Positions 4,799 to 8,384 of a DNA stretch of 8,384 bases are shown here, one piece after another. The notes under the pieces were generated by a model. It saw only the letters and a program-made list of their open reading frames with translations, was not told the origin of the DNA and did not search any database. Where the stretch lies: assembly GCA_023701165.1 (NCBI GenBank), contig JAMPXL010000031.1, positions 1-8,384 of the forward strand. Reading direction: 5' to 3'. Origin of the DNA: Geothrix sp. (GTDB lineage Bacteria; Acidobacteriota; Holophagae; Holophagales; Holophagaceae). The stretch's first letter is position 1. Each line of letters begins with the position of its first letter. The translations under genes and the position numbers were made by a program.

Positions 4799-6514
4799 AT
4801 GCCTGAGCCTCCCGACACGCCCGCATCCCCCGCCGAACCCGGACGGTCGCACCGGGCCGTGGTCGCGGGCCTGGTCCTGCTGCTGGCGGGGAACGCCGTC
4901 CTGCCGTTCTTCTACGGCAGCCATGCCCTGGTGAGGCACCTGGACTACCTGGGGGTTCTGGTCCTGGCGTTCTGGGCCGCGGGGCTGGCCTGGCGGCGGG
5001 CCCGCCGAGAAGGGCCCGCCGCCTTCGGCCTCCTGGGCCTCGGCGCCGCCCTGGGCGGCCTGCATTACCTCCCCACGACCCTCCCCCTCCCCTTTGCCTC
5101 GCTCACGGGCCCCGCCATCTCGATCCTGGGCCTGCTGGCCCTGGGGGCCGGCTTCCTGCGCTGGCCCCAGCAGACCCGCATGCCCCGGGACCGCATGCGC
5201 ACGATCCTCGACGGGGTGGCCATCGCCCTGGCCATGTTCACGGCCGCCTGGGTGGCCATGGGCCCCATGGAGGGCGTGGGCCGCCTGCCCCGGGGCCCGA
5301 TGATCGTCTACCTGGTGCAGATCTGCGTGGCCCTGGGCCTCCTGACCCTGTGGCTCCTCCAGGAGACCCGCCTGAGGCTCCCGGAGCAGGCTCAGGCCAA
5401 GTGCTACGTGAAGGGGGCGCTGGTGGCCCTCCTGGCCCACAGCGCCCTGGCGGCCCTGCTGCGGGTCACGGGCCACTACTACGGGGGGTACCTGGGCCAC
5501 GGCGTCGAGGTGCTCCACCAGCTGGCCAACCTCCTGCTCGCCCTGGCGGCCCTCAGTCCCGCTTCGACGGTGGAGCTGCCGCTGCCCCGGAAGGCGCTCT
5601 CGCCCCTGCGGGCGCTCCTTCCTTCCGTGGTGTCCCTGGCGGTGCTGTTCCTGGCGGCCTTCCACCTCCTCCGTCCCCATACCGAGCCCCAGCGGGCCCT
5701 GCTGGGGCTCAGCCTGGGCCTGCTGAGCATCCTGATGCTCCGGCACGGCCTGCTGATCCTGGATCTCGAACGCCTGTCCCACGATCTGGAGATCCGCGTC
5801 GAGGAGCGCACCCGGAAGCTGGAGGACCACCACCGCGAGGCCATGGGCGGCCTGCGGATGCGCATCATGGCTGGACTGGCGGCGGGGCTGGCCCACGACC
5901 TGAACAACCTGCTCGGCATCATCCGGCTCCGTGTGGACCTGCTGGAGGAGGACTGCACCCCGGCCCAGAAGAAGCACCTAGGCGTACTGGGGGAGGCCTC
6001 GGAACAGGCCTCGGCCATGACCCGGCGCATCCTCGCCTCCAGCCGCATGCAGGAGACCTGTCCCTCGGCCTTCGATTTCACGGCCTGGATGCGTGACCAC
6101 GGCGGCCTGCTGCAGGCCATGCTGCGGCCCCAGCAGCAGCTGGAACTCCAGATTCCCGCGGACCTCCATGTGGTCGCCGATCCCCAGTCCCTCGACCAGA
6201 TCTTCCAGAACCTGGTGTCCAACGCGCGAGATGCCATGGCGCCCGGAGGCGCGCTCCTCATCCGGGCCGAAGGGCGCGCCGAGACCGTCCGGGTGGAGGT
6301 CCGCGACGACGGCCCCGGCATCCCTCCCGAGCACATGGCCCAGATGTTCGAGCCCTTCTTCACCACGAAGGCCAAGGGCACGGGGCTGGGCCTCGCCACC
6401 GTCCGCGACCTCGTCCTCCAGAACCGTGGCGCCATCCGGGTGGAGAGCGAACCGGGCCGGGGCACGGCCTTCTTCATCGAGCTGCCGGTGCCGGAGCGGC
6501 TCCTGCTAGCCTGA
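4799..6514 (+). CDS. Multi-pass membrane sensor histidine kinase, no linked response regulator
   Basis: A 571-residue hybrid of a large membrane domain and a complete kinase core. Roughly ten hydrophobic segments fill residues 20-320 (the first at 20-39), with no recognisable periplasmic domain and no family I can name. A charged coiled-coil linker (LEIRVEERTRKLEDHH) leads to the dimerisation helix with the H-box AGLAHDLNNLL, phospho-acceptor His366. The ATPase domain has the N-box NLVSNARDAM (Asn475), G1 DDGPGIP (Asp504), F-box MFEPFFTTK and G2 GTGLGL (527-532), ending GRGTAFFIELP. The HDLNN box and overall form resemble the NtrB/AtoS-like class, which often serves sigma-54 regulators, but no receiver or regulator gene is in the window. 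Start is uncertain: ATG 4799 has no good ribosome site, whereas GTG 4784 in the same frame follows GAGG by 5 bases and would add five residues. It follows rsgA by about 47 bases and precedes the acyltransferase by 4, so co-transcription with the latter is likely. Confidence 0.93.
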   Translation: MPEPPDTPASPAEPGRSHRAVVAGLVLLLAGNAVLPFFYGSHALVRHLDYLGVLVLAFWAAGLAWRRARREGPAAFGLLGLGAALGGLHYLPTTLPLPFASLTGPAISILGLLALGAGFLRWPQQTRMPRDRMRTILDGVAIALAMFTAAWVAMGPMEGVGRLPRGPMIVYLVQICVALGLLTLWLLQETRLRLPEQAQAKCYVKGALVALLAHSALAALLRVTGHYYGGYLGHGVEVLHQLANLLLALAALSPASTVELPLPRKALSPLRALLPSVVSLAVLFLAAFHLLRPHTEPQRALLGLSLGLLSILMLRHGLLILDLERLSHDLEIRVEERTRKLEDHHREAMGGLRMRIMAGLAAGLAHDLNNLLGIIRLRVDLLEEDCTPAQKKHLGVLGEASEQASAMTRRILASSRMQETCPSAFDFTAWMRDHGGLLQAMLRPQQQLELQIPADLHVVADPQSLDQIFQNLVSNARDAMAPGGALLIRAEGRAETVRVEVRDDGPGIPPEHMAQMFEPFFTTKAKGTGLGLATVRDLVLQNRGAIRVESEPGRGTAFFIELPVPERLLLA

Positions 6515-6518
6515 GCCC

Positions 6519-7472
6519 ATGCAGGACCGCATGCAGAGCGAATCGAGGCTCCTCGGCCTCGTCTACGGGGCCGTCTTCGGCACCCTCTTCCCCCTGTTCC
6601 ACTTCGCCGCCCGGTCCTTCGCCCGGCGGGAGCGGGGCCACGAGATCGCCGACCAGATCGCCAACGCCTTCATGGAGCTCCGGCCCAAATACCTGGAGGC
6701 GGTCCTCGGCAACACCGCGCAGGTGCTGGGGCTGAGTCCCTCCCATCCGCGGGTGGATCGCGTGGCGCGCGAGATGGTGCGCCAGCACGCCCGGGCCTGG
6801 GTGGACTTCTTCCACTACGGCCAGCGCCCCCCGGGAGAGGCCCTGGCGCAGTTCGCGAGCCTCGATGGCCTGGAGCACATGGACGCGGCCATGGCCGAGG
6901 GCCGGGGCGTCATCCTGCTCACGGCCCACGCCGGCAACTACGAGCTGGGCGGACTGCTGCTGAAGGCCCGGAACCTGAAGATCCACGCGGTCTACAAACC
7001 CGACCGCTTCGAGGCCGTGGAGCGCCTGCGCGAGGGCCTGCGCGCCCAGGGTGGCGTGGTGGGCATCCCCGTGGATGGCATCGGATTCTCCACCCTGCCC
7101 CTGGTGAAGCTCCTCCGGGAAGGGCGCCTGGTGGGCATGCAGGGGGACCGGGACTTCAGCCTGAACGGCGTGCCCATGCCCTTCTTCGGCCGGGAGGTGC
7201 CCTTCCCCAGAGGGCCCTGGGAACTGGCCGCCATGACCGGCGCCCCCATCGTGACCAGCTTCTTCTACACGGACGAGGAACGCCGTTTCCACGCCCGCTT
7301 CAGCGCCCCCATCCGCGTCCAGGGCGGCCGGGGCGAGCGGATGGCGGCCATCGAACGCGGCATGCGGACCTATGTGGCCGACCTGGAGGCCCTCATCCGC
7401 CAGCACCCCAGCCAGTGGTACTGCTTCTATCCCTTCTGGGACGACCCCGCCCGCGGAAAAAGCCAGGCGTGA
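6519..7472 (+). CDS. LpxL/HtrB-type lysophospholipid (lipid A) acyltransferase
   Basis: A 317-residue protein that by family would transfer an acyl chain to a lipid A precursor or another lysolipid on the inner face of the cytoplasmic membrane. The catalytic HX4E motif is LTAHAGNYELGG (His137, Glu142). Further family features: YKPDR near 165-170, GDRDFSLNGVPMPFFGREVPFPRGP (Asp210 or Asp212, FFG) as the substrate-pocket block, TGAPIVTSFFY, and a C-terminal HPSQWYCFYPFW that matches the usual HPxQWxWxxxRW end. A weakly hydrophobic N-terminal helix (about 10-30, LVYGAVFGTLFPLFHFAA) would anchor it. Length is in the normal range. The ATG at 6519 lies 4 bases after the sensor kinase stop, pointing to one transcript; an in-frame ATG at 6531 is possible. 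No lpx genes are nearby, so the acyl acceptor cannot be named and the lpxL symbol is withheld. Confidence 0.91.
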   Translation: MQDRMQSESRLLGLVYGAVFGTLFPLFHFAARSFARRERGHEIADQIANAFMELRPKYLEAVLGNTAQVLGLSPSHPRVDRVAREMVRQHARAWVDFFHYGQRPPGEALAQFASLDGLEHMDAAMAEGRGVILLTAHAGNYELGGLLLKARNLKIHAVYKPDRFEAVERLREGLRAQGGVVGIPVDGIGFSTLPLVKLLREGRLVGMQGDRDFSLNGVPMPFFGREVPFPRGPWELAAMTGAPIVTSFFYTDEERRFHARFSAPIRVQGGRGERMAAIERGMRTYVADLEALIRQHPSQWYCFYPFWDDPARGKSQA

Positions 7473-7558
7473 CCTGCCCGTGTCGCCCGTCATAGGGATT
7501 TCGGCTTAAGCTTCTGGATTCCGGGGCCCGATCCCGGTTCCCACAAGGAGTTCGACCC
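7473..7558 (+). promoter_or_regulatory. Leader of the lipoprotein gene with strong ribosome-binding site
   Basis: In this 86-base gap AAGGAG at 7545-7550 lies 8 bases before the ATG at 7559, the best ribosome site in the window, and it fixes that start. CCGGG at 7521-7525 and CCCGG at 7533-7537 could form a small hairpin. An AT-richer patch (TTAAGCTT around 7506-7513) may mark a promoter, but I cannot pair it with a -35 box. Confidence 0.55.
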
Positions 7559-8320
7559 ATGCGCGGCACCCTGTCCATGCTTCTCCTCGCCGCAGCCGCC
7601 ATCGGCTGCAACTCGAACAAATCCCAGGCCCCCGTGGTCGCCGCGCCGGTCCAGGGCGCCGCTGCCACCCCGGCCGAGGCCGCCGGCCTGTCCATCACGG
7701 GCAAGGTCCTCGAGCGCATCGACGCCTCCCCCTACTGCTACCTCCGCCTCAAGACCGCCCAAGGCGAGGTCTGGGCCGCCGTGCCGGAGGCCAAGGTCGA
7801 GAAGGGCGCCGAGGTCACCGTGGCCGGGGCCATGATCATGAAGGATTTCGAGTCCAAGACCCTGAAGCGGACCTTCGCCGAGGTCTACTTCGGCAACCTG
7901 GCCCCGGCGGGCGGAGCCGCCCCCGCGGGCGAGGCGGCCCCGGCCCTGGCCCCCAATCCCCACGGCCAGCCCGGCGCCGCGCCCGTGCCCGTCGGCAAGG
8001 TCGAAAAGGCCACCGGGGCGGACGCCCGCACCGTGGCCGAAGTCTGGAGCCAGAAGGGCGGCCTCAACGGCAAGAGCGTCAGCGTGCGCGGCACGGTGGT
8101 GAAGTACAGCCCGGGCATCATGGGCAAGAACTGGATCCACCTGCAGGATGGCAGCGGCGATGCGAAGGCCGGCACCCACGACCTCACCGTCACCACCCAG
8201 GACGCCGCCGCCAAGGGCGACACCATCACCGTCAAGGGCGTGCTGCGCACGGACAAGGACTTCGGCTCCGGCTACACCTACGCCGTCCTCGTCGAGGATG
8301 CCAAGGTGGCCAAGAAGTAG
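7559..8320 (+). CDS. Outer-membrane-type lipoprotein with two OB-like domains
   Basis: A 253-residue predicted lipoprotein. The signal peptide MRGTLSMLLLAAAAIGC ends in a lipobox AAIGC with Cys17 as the lipid-modified residue; Asn at +2 is not the Asp that retains E. coli lipoproteins in the inner membrane, so outer-membrane placement is likely. After an Ala/Pro/Gln-rich tether (18-43) there is a first beta-rich domain (about 45-114: GKVLERIDASPYCYLRLKT, EVWAAVPEAKV, GAEVTVAGAM, FAEVYFG), a second Ala/Pro linker (115-147), and a second domain (about 158-250) with GKSVSVRGTVV, GKNWIHLQDGSG (189-200), DLTVTT, GDTITVKGVL and KDFGSGYTYAVLVEDA. The second resembles small OB-fold proteins often annotated as nucleotide- or DNA-binding; the first looks like a diverged copy. 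A binding function is only inferred from the fold. The gene has its own leader and terminator, so it is probably a single transcription unit. Confidence 0.88.
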   Translation: MRGTLSMLLLAAAAIGCNSNKSQAPVVAAPVQGAAATPAEAAGLSITGKVLERIDASPYCYLRLKTAQGEVWAAVPEAKVEKGAEVTVAGAMIMKDFESKTLKRTFAEVYFGNLAPAGGAAPAGEAAPALAPNPHGQPGAAPVPVGKVEKATGADARTVAEVWSQKGGLNGKSVSVRGTVVKYSPGIMGKNWIHLQDGSGDAKAGTHDLTVTTQDAAAKGDTITVKGVLRTDKDFGSGYTYAVLVEDAKVAKK

Positions 8321-8340
8321 GGTCGACCTCCACCTTCAGC

Positions 8341-8383
8341 TTCCAAGAGAACGGGCGCCTCACGGCGCCCGTTCTCTTCGGAA
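8341..8383 (+). terminator. Strong hairpin terminator after the lipoprotein gene
   Basis: AAGAGAACGGGCGCC (8345-8359) and GGCGCCCGTTCTCTT (8364-8378) form a perfect 15-bp stem with a TCAC loop. TTCC (8341-8344) and GGAA (8380-8383) extend it by 4 bp past one bulged C. It begins 21 bases after the stop codon. The T-rich part is inside the 3' arm (TTCTCTT) rather than a pure tail, and the window ends before any further T-run can be seen; the symmetry would let it serve both strands. Confidence 0.78.
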
Positions 8384-8384
8384 A

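Noticed and set aside
3474..4826. Long minus-strand open frame opposite rsgA
   Set aside because: It crosses the repeat element and is antisense to clear GTPase motifs; its translation has no recognisable domain.
4685..5977. Minus-strand open frame opposite the sensor kinase membrane domain
   Set aside because: Gln/Gly/His-rich shadow of a Leu/Ala-rich membrane gene, with no start context and no domain.
6474..7493. Minus-strand open frame opposite the acyltransferase gene
   Set aside because: Shadow frame; the plus strand has the HX4E motif and the family C-terminal signature.

Overview
The window is GC-rich, gene-dense bacterial chromosome. Long stretches of all six frames stay open because of codon bias, so genes were accepted only where family motifs, start context and packing agree. 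The style (abundant GCC/CTG/GGC codons, a PknB-type kinase, an HDLNN-type sensor kinase, an LpxL-type acyltransferase, an outer-membrane-type lipoprotein) suggests a Gram-negative with an outer membrane. Acidobacteriota of the Holophaga/Geothrix type is my best guess, but this is inference and no ribosomal or other phylogenetic marker in the window proves it.

Layout. Bases 1-221 are the 3' end of a DCC/DUF393-family gene. It is followed 8 bases later by a membrane CPBP (Abi/Rce1-like) protease, 230-1576. That gene converges on a minus-strand Ser/Thr protein kinase, 1573-2793. The two stop codons share one CTAG and sit inside a perfect 9-bp inverted repeat. A 75-base divergent spacer separates the kinase from an elongation-factor-P-like gene, 2869-3444, whose domain-I loop reads like E. 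coli YeiP/EfpL (PTARG) rather than EF-P (PGKG). A roughly 140-base inverted-repeat element made of CACAGAG-type units lies between that gene and rsgA (3612-4751). This RsgA GTPase has lost the C-terminal zinc-binding cysteines and has Gln where the family has a conserved His.

Downstream on the plus strand come a many-pass membrane histidine kinase with no response regulator beside it (4799-6514), a lysophospholipid/lipid A-type acyltransferase only 4 bases after it (6519-7472), and a lipoprotein with two OB-like domains (7559-8320). The lipoprotein gene ends in a strong hairpin terminator at the window edge.

How they fit together: efpL and rsgA both act on the ribosome (relief of stalling, and small-subunit maturation). 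The sensor kinase and acyltransferase look co-transcribed and could belong to an envelope unit. The rest looks like ordinary chromosomal housekeeping. I see no phage, transposase, CRISPR, tRNA or rRNA. No clear multi-gene undescribed system is visible; the most interesting signals are the unusual residues in RsgA and the EF-P-like protein, the long activation segment of the kinase, and the repeat element.
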